Assembly (NCBI GenBank): GCA_902617975.1 | Contig: CACMYV010000001.1 | Location: 96,564 to 160,563, forward strand | Direction of reading: 5' to 3' | DNA length: 64,000 nucleotides | DNA from: an uncultured Pelagibacteraceae bacterium | GTDB lineage: Bacteria > Pseudomonadota > Alphaproteobacteria > Pelagibacterales > Pelagibacteraceae | In this document: piece by piece, positions 7,468 to 21,469 of the stretch | Layout: every line of letters begins with the position of its first letter | Numbering within the stretch: the first letter of the stretch is position 1 | Position numbers and translations under genes: made by a program | The notes under the pieces: generated by a model | The model's input: only the letters and a program-made list of their open reading frames with translations | Database searches by the model: none | Told to the model about the DNA's origin: nothing

Positions 7468-8856
7468 ATGAAAACAAGAAAAGAATTTGATAGTATTGGT
7501 GGTATAAAAGTGCCAAATGATAAATATTGGGGTGCTTCAACTCAAAGATCAAAAAAATTTTTTAATATTGGTAAAATCCTAGTTCCATATTCAATAATAA
7601 GATCTATTGCAATTATAAAGAGAAGTGCGGCTATTGTTCATCAAAAAGATAAATTAATCTCCCCTAAAATTGCTAAAGCAATCATAAAGGCTTCTAATGA
7701 AGTTATTAGCGGAAAAATGATTAACAATTTTCCATTAAAAGTTTGGCAAACCGGTTCGGGTACACAAACTAACATGAATGTTAATGAAGTCATTGCAAAC
7801 AGGGCTATAGAAATTTTAAAAGGTAAAAAAGGATCTAAAAAACCAGTACACCCAAATGATCATGTAAATAAATCTCAGTCAACCAACGATGTTTTTCCGA
7901 CGGCAATGCATATTTCTGTTACAACTGAAACAAAAAATAAACTTTTGCCAAGTTTAAAATTATTAGAAATTGCTTTAAGTAAAAAAAGTAAAGAATTCAA
8001 AAAAATTGTGAAAATTGGAAGGACTCACCTTCAAGACGCAACCCCTTTATCGTTAGGTCAAGAATTTTCAGGATATCATGAACAGATTAAAAAAAGTATA
8101 AATAGAATTAAGTTTTGTTTAGAAGACATTTATTTTTTAGCACAAGGAGGAACTGCTGTTGGAACAGGAATAAATTCAAAGAAAAATTTTGACAAAAAGA
8201 TTGTTAGTGAAATTAAAAAATTTTGCAAAATTAAATTTAAACCTGCGCCTAACAAATTTTCAGAGTTAGCAGCACACGATGCTATAGTAAATTTTTCTGG
8301 TTCTTTAAACTCTTGTGCTGTTGCTTTAATGAAAATTTCCAATGATATAAGATTTTTAGGATCTGGACCTAGAGCTGGGTATGGTGAACTCATATTACCT
8401 GAAAATGAACCTGGATCCTCAATCATGCCAGGCAAAATAAATCCAACACAATGTGAGGCAGTTACAATGGTTTGTGCAAAAGTCATTGGGAATCATACTG
8501 GTATAACTGTTGCTGGTAGTCACGGACATTTTGAATTAAATGTTTTTAAACCTCTGATTGCTTATAATATTTTGCAATCAATAGATATTTTAGCAGATAG
8601 TATAAAAAATTTTAGTTTGTATTGTGTAAGGGGAATTAGAGCAAATAAAGAAAAAATTAAACAACATCTAGATAATTCATTAATGCTTGTAACTGCATTA
8701 GCTCCAATAATTGGATATGACAATGCAGCAAAAATTGCAAAAAATGCTTTAAATAAAGGGACTAAATTAAAAGATGAAGCCATTAAATCAGGATTGATAA
8801 GCAAAAAAGAATATGAATTGGTTGTGGACCCCTTAAAAATGATTAGACCGAGTTAA
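7468..8856 (+). CDS. fumC: Fumarate hydratase, class II
   Basis: A 462-aa TCA-cycle enzyme that interconverts fumarate and malate; oxygen-stable and iron-free. The superfamily signature GSSIMPGKINPTQ lies near residue 315, preceded by GPRAGYGELILPENEPG. The early substrate-binding motifs SGTQTNMN (about residue 97) and the HVNKSQSTNDVFPTA segment are intact, as is GRTHLQDATPLSLGQEF. The length is normal. Argininosuccinate lyase and aspartase share the fold, but the motif set fits FumC. It converges on the AsmA-like gene with a 4-bp overlap of the stop regions. Confidence 0.95.
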   Translation: MKTRKEFDSIGGIKVPNDKYWGASTQRSKKFFNIGKILVPYSIIRSIAIIKRSAAIVHQKDKLISPKIAKAIIKASNEVISGKMINNFPLKVWQTGSGTQTNMNVNEVIANRAIEILKGKKGSKKPVHPNDHVNKSQSTNDVFPTAMHISVTTETKNKLLPSLKLLEIALSKKSKEFKKIVKIGRTHLQDATPLSLGQEFSGYHEQIKKSINRIKFCLEDIYFLAQGGTAVGTGINSKKNFDKKIVSEIKKFCKIKFKPAPNKFSELAAHDAIVNFSGSLNSCAVALMKISNDIRFLGSGPRAGYGELILPENEPGSSIMPGKINPTQCEAVTMVCAKVIGNHTGITVAGSHGHFELNVFKPLIAYNILQSIDILADSIKNFSLYCVRGIRANKEKIKQHLDNSLMLVTALAPIIGYDNAAKIAKNALNKGTKLKDEAIKSGLISKKEYELVVDPLKMIRPS

Positions 8857-10220
8857 TTAATTACTTTTCTAATATGTGATCTCAAATTTTGAATATTTTT
8901 TACATTAAATAATTCAGCTGATTTTTCCTCATTTTCTAAATTATTTATTTTAACATTTGTTATAACAAAATCTTTATCACCAATATTCTTTTCTAAATCA
9001 AAATATATTTGTTTAATTTTTTTTACTTTTTTTGAGCTAATTTGAAAAATTTTTGCAAATTCAATATGGTTGTCTATTTTTAAAAGATTTTTAGATATAA
9101 ATTTAATATCTCCCTTATTGTCAATAAAATTGAAACTTGTTTTAATATTCCCAATTTTATATAGATTGAATTCTGCATTTTTTAAAACTATTTTTTTTTC
9201 ATTGATCATGACATCTAATTTACCTTTTTTTATTAATTTATTATCTAATTGATCAAATTGAATTTCAATCATGCCATTGAAATTACCAAGATATTTTTCA
9301 TTATATAATATTAAATTTGAAAAAATATTATCTATAATTTGTTGAACATTTTTATTTTTTATTATTAATTTTCCATTAAAATAAAAAGGGTTTAGTTGAA
9401 TATTACTATATAAATTAAAATTTGTATTTTTATTGTTTGGAGAAGAAATACTGATTTTATCATTATTATATTCTGTAAAATATTCTAATTTATCTTGTCC
9501 AAAATTAATTAAAGAATTTATATTAAATTTCATATTATTTTCAATTTTAAGTGTATTCTTTATTTCGATATTGGGATTGAATAAATTTATATTATGAGAG
9601 CTTCCTGATGGATTATTATAATTTCTTTTCCAATTAGATTTAAATTTTAATCCAAAAATTTCACCATTAATATTTAAATTTTTAATCTTGGTTTTAGTAT
9701 TAATTTTATTTGTAAGTTTTTTAATAGGCGTTATTAAAACGACCTCTTTTTGTTTATTTTTGATAAATATTTTACAATTACTTAAAACTATTGGTTTATT
9801 TATTTTTTCATAAAGATGTTTTCTAAGTTGAATTAGATCTGATGTTTTAAATTCTAAATTTGAATCTGAAATCTCTGTTGAATTAAAATATTTCATTGAT
9901 CTTAAATAAATACTTCTTAAAGAAATAAAAATTTTAAGATTTGAAGTTTTTGTGAATTCATTTTTTTTTTGAGAATTGGGCAAATTAAGTAACGCATTTT
10001 CTACCACCAGGTGAGGTTTTGGAAATGGCTTATAAGAAATACCTCCCAAAGAATTCAGATATATTTTAAAATTTTTATAATAATTTTTTTCTATTTGTTC
10101 AGCTTTACTTTTATAATTAAATAAAACTGGTAAACATAAAATTGTAAGAGAGGAAAAAAGTAATATAATTATGGATAAAATTAAAGTGAATGTTATTTTA
10201 TTTTGCCTAATTTTATTCAT
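8853..10220 (-). CDS. AsmA-like membrane-anchored protein
   Basis: A 455-aa protein with one N-terminal transmembrane helix (residues 12-34) and a long beta-rich, lysine- and asparagine-rich periplasmic region. The region after the helix (ISYKPFPKPHLVVENALL, about residues 57-74) matches the start of AsmA/YhdP-type proteins, where a short beta hairpin with Phe-Pro-x-Pro precedes repeated antiparallel strands. Proteins of this group are linked to phospholipid transport to the outer membrane. Sequence drift is strong and only the N-terminus is recognisable, so the assignment is moderate. It is divergent from uvrD, with 30 bp between the starts. Confidence 0.6.
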   Translation of the reverse strand: MNKIRQNKITFTLILSIIILLFSSLTILCLPVLFNYKSKAEQIEKNYYKNFKIYLNSLGGISYKPFPKPHLVVENALLNLPNSQKKNEFTKTSNLKIFISLRSIYLRSMKYFNSTEISDSNLEFKTSDLIQLRKHLYEKINKPIVLSNCKIFIKNKQKEVVLITPIKKLTNKINTKTKIKNLNINGEIFGLKFKSNWKRNYNNPSGSSHNINLFNPNIEIKNTLKIENNMKFNINSLINFGQDKLEYFTEYNNDKISISSPNNKNTNFNLYSNIQLNPFYFNGKLIIKNKNVQQIIDNIFSNLILYNEKYLGNFNGMIEIQFDQLDNKLIKKGKLDVMINEKKIVLKNAEFNLYKIGNIKTSFNFIDNKGDIKFISKNLLKIDNHIEFAKIFQISSKKVKKIKQIYFDLEKNIGDKDFVITNVKINNLENEEKSAELFNVKNIQNLRSHIRKVIN

Positions 10221-10250
10221 TAAATTACTAAGAATTATATAATAAAAAAA

Positions 10251-12271
10251 ATGTTAGAAAGAGATTATTTGTTAAATTTAAATGAAAAGCAACAAGAAGC
10301 GGTATTACACCTTCATGGTCCACTTCTGATAGTTGCTGGAGCTGGATCAGGCAAAACAAAAGTATTAACCTCAAGAATTGCTCACATAATTAAAAGTCAC
10401 AAGGCTTTCTCAAGTCAAATATTAGCTGTCACATTTACAAATAAAGCTGCGAAAGAAATGCAGCTAAGGGTGTCAAAACTTTTGAGAAAAGATGCTACAG
10501 GTTTGCCATGGCTGGGTACATTCCACTCTATTAGTGCAAAAATTTTAAGAAAACATGCCGAGGCGGTTGGACTAAAATCAAATTTCACTATTATAGATCA
10601 AGATGATCAAGTAAGATTAATAAAGAATATTTGTAAGGCTGAAAATATAGATGTAAAAAAAATATCACCTAAATATATTTTAGCAATCATTGATAAATGG
10701 AAAAATAAAGGTTTTTACCCTGATGAGGTAATTTTAAAAAAAAGGGAAACTTTAGAAAAAAATTTTTTAAATATTTATAAAATTTACCAACAGAAACTTA
10801 TTGATTTGAATTCTGCTGATTTTAGCGATTTAATTTTACATACACTTAAAATTTTCACAAAATATCAAGATATACTTTCAATTTACTCTAGAAAATTTAA
10901 ATATATTTTGGTTGATGAATATCAAGATACTAACTTTATACAAAGTGAATGGCTTAAATATTTATCTTCTACAAACAAAAATTTATGTTGCGTTGGAGAT
11001 GATGACCAATCAATTTATAGTTGGAGAGGAGCTGAAATTAAAAATTTTTTGGAGTTCGATAAAACATATAAAGACACAAAAATAATCAGATTAGAAAAAA
11101 ATTATAGATCGACTCAAAATATATTAAACGTAGCATCAAAATTAATAGAAAATAATCAAAATAGAGTTGGAAAGACTTTGTATACAAATCAAGAAGATGG
11201 AGAACTAATTACTTTAGACTGTTTTAGGAATGTTAAAGATGAAGCAATTGAAATAAGTTCTACGATAGAAAATTATAAAAAAAAAAATTCATTAAATGAG
11301 ATGGCAATTTTAGTAAGAGCTATATTTCAAACAAGAGAATTCGAAGAGAGATTTTTAAAAGTTGGAATACCTTACAGGATAATTGGTGGTATCAAATTTT
11401 ATGAAAGGGCAGAAATAAAAGATTGTGTAGCTTATTTGAGATGCATACACCAACCAATGGACGACTTATCTTTCGAAAGGATAATTAATGTTCCAAAAAG
11501 ATCTATCGGGGATACTACGATGAAGTATATAGCAGATTTTGCAAAAAAAAATTCTTGTTCTTTAGAAATAGCATCAAAAAAATTAATTGAACTTAATAAA
11601 ATCAAACCAAAAACAAAGGTCGGTTTGAGCTCACTTTTAAACTTGCTAGAAAAATGGAGATTTGAATTAAAGAAGAAAATTAATCACAACAAACTCTTGC
11701 AGATAGTTCTGGATGAGTCAGGATATAGTGAAATGTTAAAAAATAAAAAAGACTTAGAAAATGAAAATAGACTAGAGAATATTAAAGAGTTTTTAAATGC
11801 TATGAAAGAATTTGATAATTTGGAAACCTTTTTAGAGCATGTGGCTCTAGCGACCTCTTTAGACCAAGATTGGGAGAGTGAAAAAGTTAATTTAATGACT
11901 TTACATGCTTCTAAAGGTTTGGAATTTAATATTGTTTACTTGCCAGGTTGGGAAGAGGGCTTGTTCCCTCATCAAAAAAGCATAGAGGAAAAGGGTGAAA
12001 ATGGCCTAGAAGAAGAGAGAAGACTGGCATACGTTGGTATAACTAGAGCTAAAAAGATTGCGAAAATATCCTTCTCTATGAATAGGTTTTATCAAGGAGA
12101 CTGGATGGATAGCATTGCATCAAGATTTGTTGATGAGCTTCCAGATGAGTTTATTAAAAAAAATAATACTTTTACCGAAGAAGAGGAAAGTGATTTTGAA
12201 TTCAATCAAGATATAGAATTTGATAGTGAGATCAGAAGCCCTGGCTGGCTAAGATATCAAAAAAAATTAAA

Positions 12272-12275
<4 letters not shown>
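10251..12275 (+). CDS. uvrD: ATP-dependent DNA helicase UvrD/PcrA (Rep family)
   Basis: A 674-aa superfamily 1A helicase acting 3'-5' in mismatch and excision repair. Walker A GAGSGKT is at residues 30-36. Also visible are the DEYQDTN box (motif II), GDDDQSIYSWRGA (motif III), the ASKGLEF motif V region and VGITRAKK (motif VI) after EEERRLAY. The protein is a little shorter than E. coli UvrD (720 aa), mainly at the C-terminus. Four bases overlap the following peptidase gene (GTGA), so the two are probably co-translated. Together with uvrB and ligA it is one of several repair genes in this window. Confidence 0.93.
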
Positions 12276-15949
<3,674 letters not shown>

Positions 15950-15958
15950 TTAATTCAA

Positions 15959-16795
15959 TTACTTAAAGATTTTTTTAAAATTATCTAATATTTTATTACT
16001 TTTATCCTTATTGTTAATTTCTTTTCTTTTATAATTTTTATTTAATATTTTGTAGCTTGCTTCATACCATTGACTCGATTGATAATTATAACCAAGAAAT
16101 AAAGCATATTTATTTGCTTCATCTATCATTCCTAATCTGTAATGTAATTCAACTAATCTATGCAAAGCTTCTTCAATATATATAGTAGTTTCATAATCTT
16201 GAACAATAACTTTAAATCTATTTATTGCAGGTATCCATTTTTCTCTTTGAACATAATATCTTGCAAGATACATTTCTTTGGAAGCTAAAATTTCAATTAT
16301 AAACTCCAATTTGTATTTAGCATCCGAAGCATATTCGGTATTTGGATAATTTTTTACTATATGTTCAAAATATTTTTTGGATAGCTGTATTTCATTTAAA
16401 TCTTTTTTTTCATCTATAATTTGATCGTAATGGCATAAAGCTAACAAATAATAAGCATAGTCTGTTCTAGGATGATTTTTATATTTTATAAGAAATCGTT
16501 CTAGATCGTTAATTGCGTCACTGTAATATCCCTGAGAAAAATATCCATATGCAGACATTAGAACTGATCTTGGAGCCCAAATTGATTGCGGATAAAGTAA
16601 TTCTGCTTCAGCAAATTTTTTTCCAGCATAAATTACATCGCCTCTTTCAAATTCTTTAATTGCTTGATTATAAACTTCTATCATTTGCATTTCTAAATTC
16701 TTTTCGTTTAGAACAGATACTTTCTCTTCTTTTTTTGAACAAGAGTAAAATGAAATAAAAATTATAATATATATCAAGCCAATATTAAATCTCAT
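15959..16795 (-). CDS. bamD: Outer membrane protein assembly factor BamD
   Basis: A 278-aa lipoprotein of the BAM complex that inserts beta-barrel proteins into the outer membrane. The N-terminus is a signal peptide ending in SFYSC with Cys19 as the likely lipidation site (a loose lipobox). It is followed by tetratricopeptide-like helices with typical BamD segments: YNQAIKEFERGDVIYAGKKFAEAELLYPQS, SDAINDLERFLIKY and DYAYYLLALCHY. Length and gene position after lpxC match the alphaproteobacterial arrangement. It is separated from lpxC by 37 bp and from ligA by 9 bp. Confidence 0.9.
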   Translation of the reverse strand: MRFNIGLIYIIIFISFYSCSKKEEKVSVLNEKNLEMQMIEVYNQAIKEFERGDVIYAGKKFAEAELLYPQSIWAPRSVLMSAYGYFSQGYYSDAINDLERFLIKYKNHPRTDYAYYLLALCHYDQIIDEKKDLNEIQLSKKYFEHIVKNYPNTEYASDAKYKLEFIIEILASKEMYLARYYVQREKWIPAINRFKVIVQDYETTIYIEEALHRLVELHYRLGMIDEANKYALFLGYNYQSSQWYEASYKILNKNYKRKEINNKDKSNKILDNFKKIFK

Positions 16796-16832
16796 CTGAT
16801 TGTTTTATCAGATAAATATAAATTTGTAATTA

Positions 16833-17747
16833 TTAAGCTATGGATCTTAGGTTTAAATAATTAGCGAAAGTGTGGGGTAATTGTTTACCTTTTATTTCTA
16901 TTAAAGAATAATTAGCGCTATTACTAAAAACTTTTTTTAGTAATTGATTGGTTAGTTTATGTCCACCTTGTGAACATTTTAATGAGCCAATAATTTTATA
17001 ACCAGATAAAAATAAATCACCCATGCAATCAAGTATTTTATGATTAACAAACTCCAAATCATTTCTCAGTCCATTTTCATTCAATATGTTATTATTCTTA
17101 ATAACTATAGCATTTTCTAAACTTCCACCTTTGCCTAAATTTAGTTTTTTAAGTTTTTCAATATCTTCATATAAACAAAATGTTCTGGAATTAAAAATAT
17201 CACTTAAATCATCCTCGAAGACATTAATTTTATTTGTTTGTCTTTTTATTATTTGATTTTCATACTTTATTTCAAAATCTATTTCACTTTTAACGTTAGA
17301 CTTATTTATTGATATAAATTTTTCCCCATCAATTAAATTAATTTCTCTGTTTATTTTTATAATTTTTATTGGTTGTTCGCTAAATTTTAAACCAACCTCT
17401 TTTATTGAGTCTACAAAATTCTTTGCAGATCCATCCATAATGGGAATTTCTTGAGAGTCTAGTTCTACCAAAGCATTGTCGATCCCTGTACCATAAAATG
17501 CTCCCATTAAGTGTTCTATTGTTGAAACTTTATTGCCTAATGAATTCGCTACTGTTGTACAGAGTGTTGTATCTACAACATTATTGTATAGTGGCAAAAT
17601 AATATTATTACTTTTTAAATCAATTCTCTTAAAGGTAATTCCTGAATTTGGTGATGCGGGCAAAATACTCATATTTACCTTTTTTCCTGTATGGATCCCA
17701 ACTCCAGTAAACGTAATTTTTTTTGAAATTGTTTTTTGAGTAAGCAT
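16833..17747 (-). CDS. lpxC: UDP-3-O-acyl-N-acetylglucosamine deacetylase
   Basis: Committed step of lipid A synthesis, 304 aa from the chosen start. Zinc ligands are visible: His in STIEHLMGAFYG, and His/Asp in NHKILDCMGD. The start at ATG 17747 (MLTQKTISKKITFTGVGIHTGKK) aligns with the usual LpxC beginning. An in-frame TTG at 17810 would add 21 hydrophobic residues with no family support, so I reject it. There is no clear Shine-Dalgarno. The 63 bp between the ftsA stop and this start is where ftsZ normally sits. Confidence 0.92.
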   Translation of the reverse strand: MLTQKTISKKITFTGVGIHTGKKVNMSILPASPNSGITFKRIDLKSNNIILPLYNNVVDTTLCTTVANSLGNKVSTIEHLMGAFYGTGIDNALVELDSQEIPIMDGSAKNFVDSIKEVGLKFSEQPIKIIKINREINLIDGEKFISINKSNVKSEIDFEIKYENQIIKRQTNKINVFEDDLSDIFNSRTFCLYEDIEKLKKLNLGKGGSLENAIVIKNNNILNENGLRNDLEFVNHKILDCMGDLFLSGYKIIGSLKCSQGGHKLTNQLLKKVFSNSANYSLIEIKGKQLPHTFANYLNLRSIA

Positions 17748-17810
17748 TAGGGCACTTATACATAATGATCCAGATACTAAGTACTCAAGAAATATTACAA
17801 CAAAATACAA

Positions 17811-18977
17811 TTACTTATCGAAAAGATTGAAAAATTTTTCAAAAAATCCCTGTTTTTTGCTAATTATTTTGGGTTGTTCATAATTTATTATGTGACTTTC
17901 AAGACCACATTTACATATTTGAACATCTGTCTCGGAATAAAAATTAATTGATTTAAAACCAAATCTATCATTCAAAAAAAAAGAATTTTTATTAAATAGT
18001 TTTGATCCTTCACCAATTAATAACAATTCTGTGTCTTCTAAAACATACTTACGACTATTAATTTTTGTTTTTTTGAAGGTTAGATCCATAATTTCTTGAA
18101 CTCTATAAAGGATTACTTTTTTTAATAAATCTATCGAAATATTCTTATTTATAATTTCCTGAATTTGAGTCGAATCTCCCAAAATTTTGTTTTTGTATGA
18201 AAATTCTGTTTCCGCTTTATTAAATAATTTTTTTAATTTTTCTGCATCAATTTCTGAAATTTTAAAGATTTTTGAGATATCTTTGGTGATATGAAGACCA
18301 CCGATTGGAATTGTTTCAATAAATTTCAATTTTTTTTTTTCGAAAAAAATAATTGAAGATTTTTTTAATCCAATATCTAAAAAGGAGATTTTATTTTTAT
18401 TTAATTTTTTTACATAAGAATATGATTTTACATAAGATGAGGAAAAAATATTTACTATATTTAAATTATTTTTGATAAAGTGATCTTTTATTTTTTTAAT
18501 AAAAATTTTGGGAAAACATATTAATTTAAAGTCTACTTTAATATTGTTAACAGCAGTTTCGTTTTTTGGAAACTCTTCAAAGATTTTTTCGTCATCTATA
18601 ATACATTTATCTATTATTATTTGTGACAAGTAATAATTATTGTAGTATGAGCTAACTATTTGATTCAATTCTAGTATTAGGAGCTCGTATAACTTATTAG
18701 TTTTTAAGCTGCTATCTAAATTTTTTGTTAATGATATATCTATAACAAATAAATCTATTGAGTCTAAAATTAAAATAATGTCTTCAATGTGATAAGAAAA
18801 CTTTTTTTCAGCTTGTTTTATAATTTTATTAATTCCTTCAAAATTATTTTGCAAATCTTTGTTTGTATCCACTTTTATTGAGCTATAAAATTTTTCATTT
18901 TGATACTCATCAAAAGAAGTAAATCTAAATTTAAAGGACCCTAAATCAATTACATTGGAAAAAAAAATTTTATTCAT
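17811..18977 (-). CDS. ftsA: Cell division protein FtsA
   Basis: A 388-aa actin-like protein that tethers FtsZ to the membrane. It is quite diverged. The first phosphate loop is VIDLGSFKFRF (about residues 10-20), the second is SFLDIGLKKSSIIFF (about 200), and the adenosine region is reduced to LLIGEGSKL. The C-terminus ends in an amphipathic helix (KKQGFFEKFFNLFDK) like the FtsA membrane-targeting sequence. Position between ftsQ and lpxC fits the dcw order except that ftsZ is absent downstream. The start overlaps ftsQ by 8 bp. Confidence 0.88.
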   Translation of the reverse strand: MNKIFFSNVIDLGSFKFRFTSFDEYQNEKFYSSIKVDTNKDLQNNFEGINKIIKQAEKKFSYHIEDIILILDSIDLFVIDISLTKNLDSSLKTNKLYELLILELNQIVSSYYNNYYLSQIIIDKCIIDDEKIFEEFPKNETAVNNIKVDFKLICFPKIFIKKIKDHFIKNNLNIVNIFSSSYVKSYSYVKKLNKNKISFLDIGLKKSSIIFFEKKKLKFIETIPIGGLHITKDISKIFKISEIDAEKLKKLFNKAETEFSYKNKILGDSTQIQEIINKNISIDLLKKVILYRVQEIMDLTFKKTKINSRKYVLEDTELLLIGEGSKLFNKNSFFLNDRFGFKSINFYSETDVQICKCGLESHIINYEQPKIISKKQGFFEKFFNLFDK

Positions 18978-19659
18978 TTCTTAAAATTAATCTATTTTGA
19001 ATTCTTAAATCAACAATTGTATTTGGAGTTATCTTATTATCAAATTTAAATTCTTTGAATATATTTATTGCTTTAGAAATATTTTTATTTGGTAATTGAA
19101 TGATTACTTGATTTTCAAAATATAAATCCCATCTTTTATTTTTATGAAAATAATATTTAATTATTTTATCTAAATCAATTTTTTGATTTAGGAGTATTTT
19201 TTGAAGAAGAATAAAATCATCTGGATTAAATTTTCCAAAAATAATTGGTAATTTATTTTTATTCGAGATTTGTTTTGCTAATATAAAATTTCCATTTAGT
19301 CCTACATAATATTTTTTTTGATTTATATAAGTAATTGCAATTAAACTGGTTGTTTTAGTTTTTATATTTATTGTTGAGGGGTATATTTTTTTAATGATTA
19401 TATTTTCAAATAAATTGTGTTCATTGAGTTTTTCTAAAATAAAAGATTTATTTACATGAAAGATATTTTTACCTAATAAAAAACTCGTATTTGAAAAAAT
19501 TATTTCATTAATATCTTTCTTGGTATTATCGATCTTGACTTCACTAATCTTAAAGATACTTTTTAGATTATTGATAAGATTGTCGTTAAAAATTGTCGTT
19601 ATAAATAAAAATGAAACCAGATAAAAATATATTTTTTTTTTATTTATTAATTGAAGCAT
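18970..19659 (-). CDS. ftsQ: Cell division protein FtsQ
   Basis: A 229-aa bitopic inner-membrane protein of the divisome. The short cytoplasmic N-terminus is followed by one transmembrane helix (about residues 10-27) and then a periplasmic POTRA domain (ISEVKIDN ... LLGKNIFHVN...LEKLNEHNLFENIIIKKIYPSTINI), the typical FtsQ beta-alpha pattern. It is much shorter in the cytoplasmic part than many alphaproteobacterial FtsQ proteins. Overlaps: 20 bp with ddl upstream, 8 bp with ftsA downstream. Sequence similarity is weak but domain layout and position are convincing. Confidence 0.87.
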   Translation of the reverse strand: MLQLINKKKIYFYLVSFLFITTIFNDNLINNLKSIFKISEVKIDNTKKDINEIIFSNTSFLLGKNIFHVNKSFILEKLNEHNLFENIIIKKIYPSTINIKTKTTSLIAITYINQKKYYVGLNGNFILAKQISNKNKLPIIFGKFNPDDFILLQKILLNQKIDLDKIIKYYFHKNKRWDLYFENQVIIQLPNKNISKAINIFKEFKFDNKITPNTIVDLRIQNRLILRNE

Positions 19660-20560
19660 CTTCCAAAATTTTTTTTATCAAATTTTTGAAAGTAATGTTA
19701 TTATATTTTGCTATTTCAGGTACTAATGATAGTGAAGTCATTCCTGGCTGTGTATTAGTTTCTAGTAAATAAAAAGAGTTTTTATAATACCTAAAATCTG
19801 AACGTGTAACACCTCTACAATTTAGAATTTTATGTGCTTTTAAAGCAATTTTTGTTACTTCGTCATATTTATTTTCTGGAATATTGACTGGAATTATATG
19901 TTCCGTTCTGGCCTCTGGATTATATTTAGCTTCATAATCATAAAATTTTCTACTCGGTCTAAGCTCAATTGCTCCAAGAACTTTATTATCTAAAATCGCA
20001 ACTTGTATTTCTCTCCCAGGTATATATTTCTCTAATAAAACTTCTCCATATTCAGATAATTTTCTTAATATTTTTAAAATATTATTTTTCTTACATATGA
20101 AAACGTTTACGCTAGAGCCTTCATTAAGTGGTTTCACTACTAGAGGAAAGCCAATTTTTTTTTGCAAGTTATTTATTAAATTTAACTTATTGATATCATT
20201 TCTATAAGATAATTTGAGGTACTTAGGTGTCAAAATATTATTTTTTATAAAAATTTTTTTTGACAGATCTTTATCTATTGCTAAAGAAGACGACAATACT
20301 CCTGAATGTGTATATTTTACTTTTTCTGACTCTAAAATTGCCTGTATATAACCATCTTCTCCATATCTACCATGCAACAAATTTAATACCATATTAGGCT
20401 TAAAATTTCTTAATACATCTACAAATTTACCGTCGGGATTTACAACTTTAATTTTATATTTTCTATCTTTAACTAATTCAGAGTAAACGCTTTTTGCTGT
20501 TTGTATACTAACTTCTTTTTCTTTTGAATATCCGCCTGCCAAAATTAGAATTTTTTTCAT
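19640..20560 (-). CDS. ddl: D-alanine--D-alanine ligase
   Basis: A 306-aa ATP-grasp enzyme that makes the D-Ala-D-Ala dipeptide for MurF. Family motifs are present: LLHGRYGEDGYIQAILE near residue 62, HSGVLSSSLAIDKDLSK near 85, PLVVKPLNEGSSVNV near 138, EKYIPGREIQVAI near 177 and the C-terminal YLLETNTQPGMTSLSLVPE with the Mg-binding Glu and Asn. Length is standard. It overlaps murB by one base (TAATG) and ftsQ by 20 bp. Confidence 0.95.
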   Translation of the reverse strand: MKKILILAGGYSKEKEVSIQTAKSVYSELVKDRKYKIKVVNPDGKFVDVLRNFKPNMVLNLLHGRYGEDGYIQAILESEKVKYTHSGVLSSSLAIDKDLSKKIFIKNNILTPKYLKLSYRNDINKLNLINNLQKKIGFPLVVKPLNEGSSVNVFICKKNNILKILRKLSEYGEVLLEKYIPGREIQVAILDNKVLGAIELRPSRKFYDYEAKYNPEARTEHIIPVNIPENKYDEVTKIALKAHKILNCRGVTRSDFRYYKNSFYLLETNTQPGMTSLSLVPEIAKYNNITFKNLIKKILEDASINK

Positions 20561-21468
20561 TATTCTATAATTTTAATTTCTAAATTCATGTTAATGCCTG
20601 TTTTATCTTTAACATTTTTTTTTACAAAATTTATTAAAGAATTCATTTCATCAAAAGAAGCATTATTTTTATTAATAAAAAAATTTGAGTGTTTTTTTGA
20701 TATACTAGCATCTCCAAAATTTATATTTTCTGGAACTGATTCTTTTATGAGTTCCCAAGCTTTTTTTGTTGTTTGATCAATTGGGTTTTTAAAAGTACTT
20801 CCCCCAGTCTTAATTTTTGAAGGTTGAGAATTATTTTTTTTTATCGCCAATTCTTCCATCAAATTTTTTATTTTATTTTTATTTAATAAATCACCTTTAA
20901 ATGTAGCACTTAAAAAAATTAAATTTTCTTTTAATTCTATCTTTCTATATTGAAATTTAATTTTGTTAGAAGGAATAACTTTTATATTTCCGTTTGTATC
21001 AATACATTGAAGTGAAATTAATTTGTCTTTAAATTCTGTCCCAAAACATCCAGAATTCATTTGAAGACCCCCTCCAACCGAACCAGGAATACAGTACATA
21101 AATTCAAAACCACTTATTTCATTCTCTAGTGCAAATTCTGAAAGTTTTTTTTGTGAGCAAGCTGAGCCTGCTATTATTGTGTCCGGTTTTAATTTTGATA
21201 ATGTACTAAAATTGTTGCTAAGTTTGATTATTACTCCTTCATAAGTATTATCTTTAAATAACACATTTGAACCCATTCCTAAAATAAACATTTTTCCTCT
21301 ATTTTTATATAGTTTTAGGAATTCCTTTAATTCTATAAGATTTTTTGGTTTAAAAAAAATTTTTGATTTACCCCCAATATTGAACCAATTAAGTTTTTTG
21401 ATATCAGTATTAAAAAACAGATCTGCATCATATTTATTTTTAAAATCTTCAATATCTTTTAATTCCAT
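20560..21468 (-). CDS. murB: UDP-N-acetylenolpyruvoylglucosamine reductase
   Basis: A 302-aa FAD enzyme that reduces the enolpyruvyl group to give UDP-MurNAc. FAD-domain motifs: NWFNIGGKSKIFFKP near residue 26, LGMGSNVLFKD near 63, GLQMNSGCFG around 134 and the type II pattern GGSTFKNP near 221 with the catalytic Ser, and a C-terminal Glu in the INMNLEIKIIE end. It follows murC by one base. Order murG-murC-murB-ddl is the usual alphaproteobacterial one. Confidence 0.95.
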   Translation of the reverse strand: MELKDIEDFKNKYDADLFFNTDIKKLNWFNIGGKSKIFFKPKNLIELKEFLKLYKNRGKMFILGMGSNVLFKDNTYEGVIIKLSNNFSTLSKLKPDTIIAGSACSQKKLSEFALENEISGFEFMYCIPGSVGGGLQMNSGCFGTEFKDKLISLQCIDTNGNIKVIPSNKIKFQYRKIELKENLIFLSATFKGDLLNKNKIKNLMEELAIKKNNSQPSKIKTGGSTFKNPIDQTTKKAWELIKESVPENINFGDASISKKHSNFFINKNNASFDEMNSLINFVKKNVKDKTGINMNLEIKIIE

Positions 21469-21469
21469 A

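Noticed and set aside
8130..8486. 118-aa reading frame antisense to fumC
   Set aside because: It lies fully inside a clear fumarase gene, has no ribosome-binding site and no recognisable domain.
17748..17810. N-terminal extension of LpxC from a TTG start
   Set aside because: The added 21 residues have no family support and the ATG at 17747 gives the canonical LpxC start.
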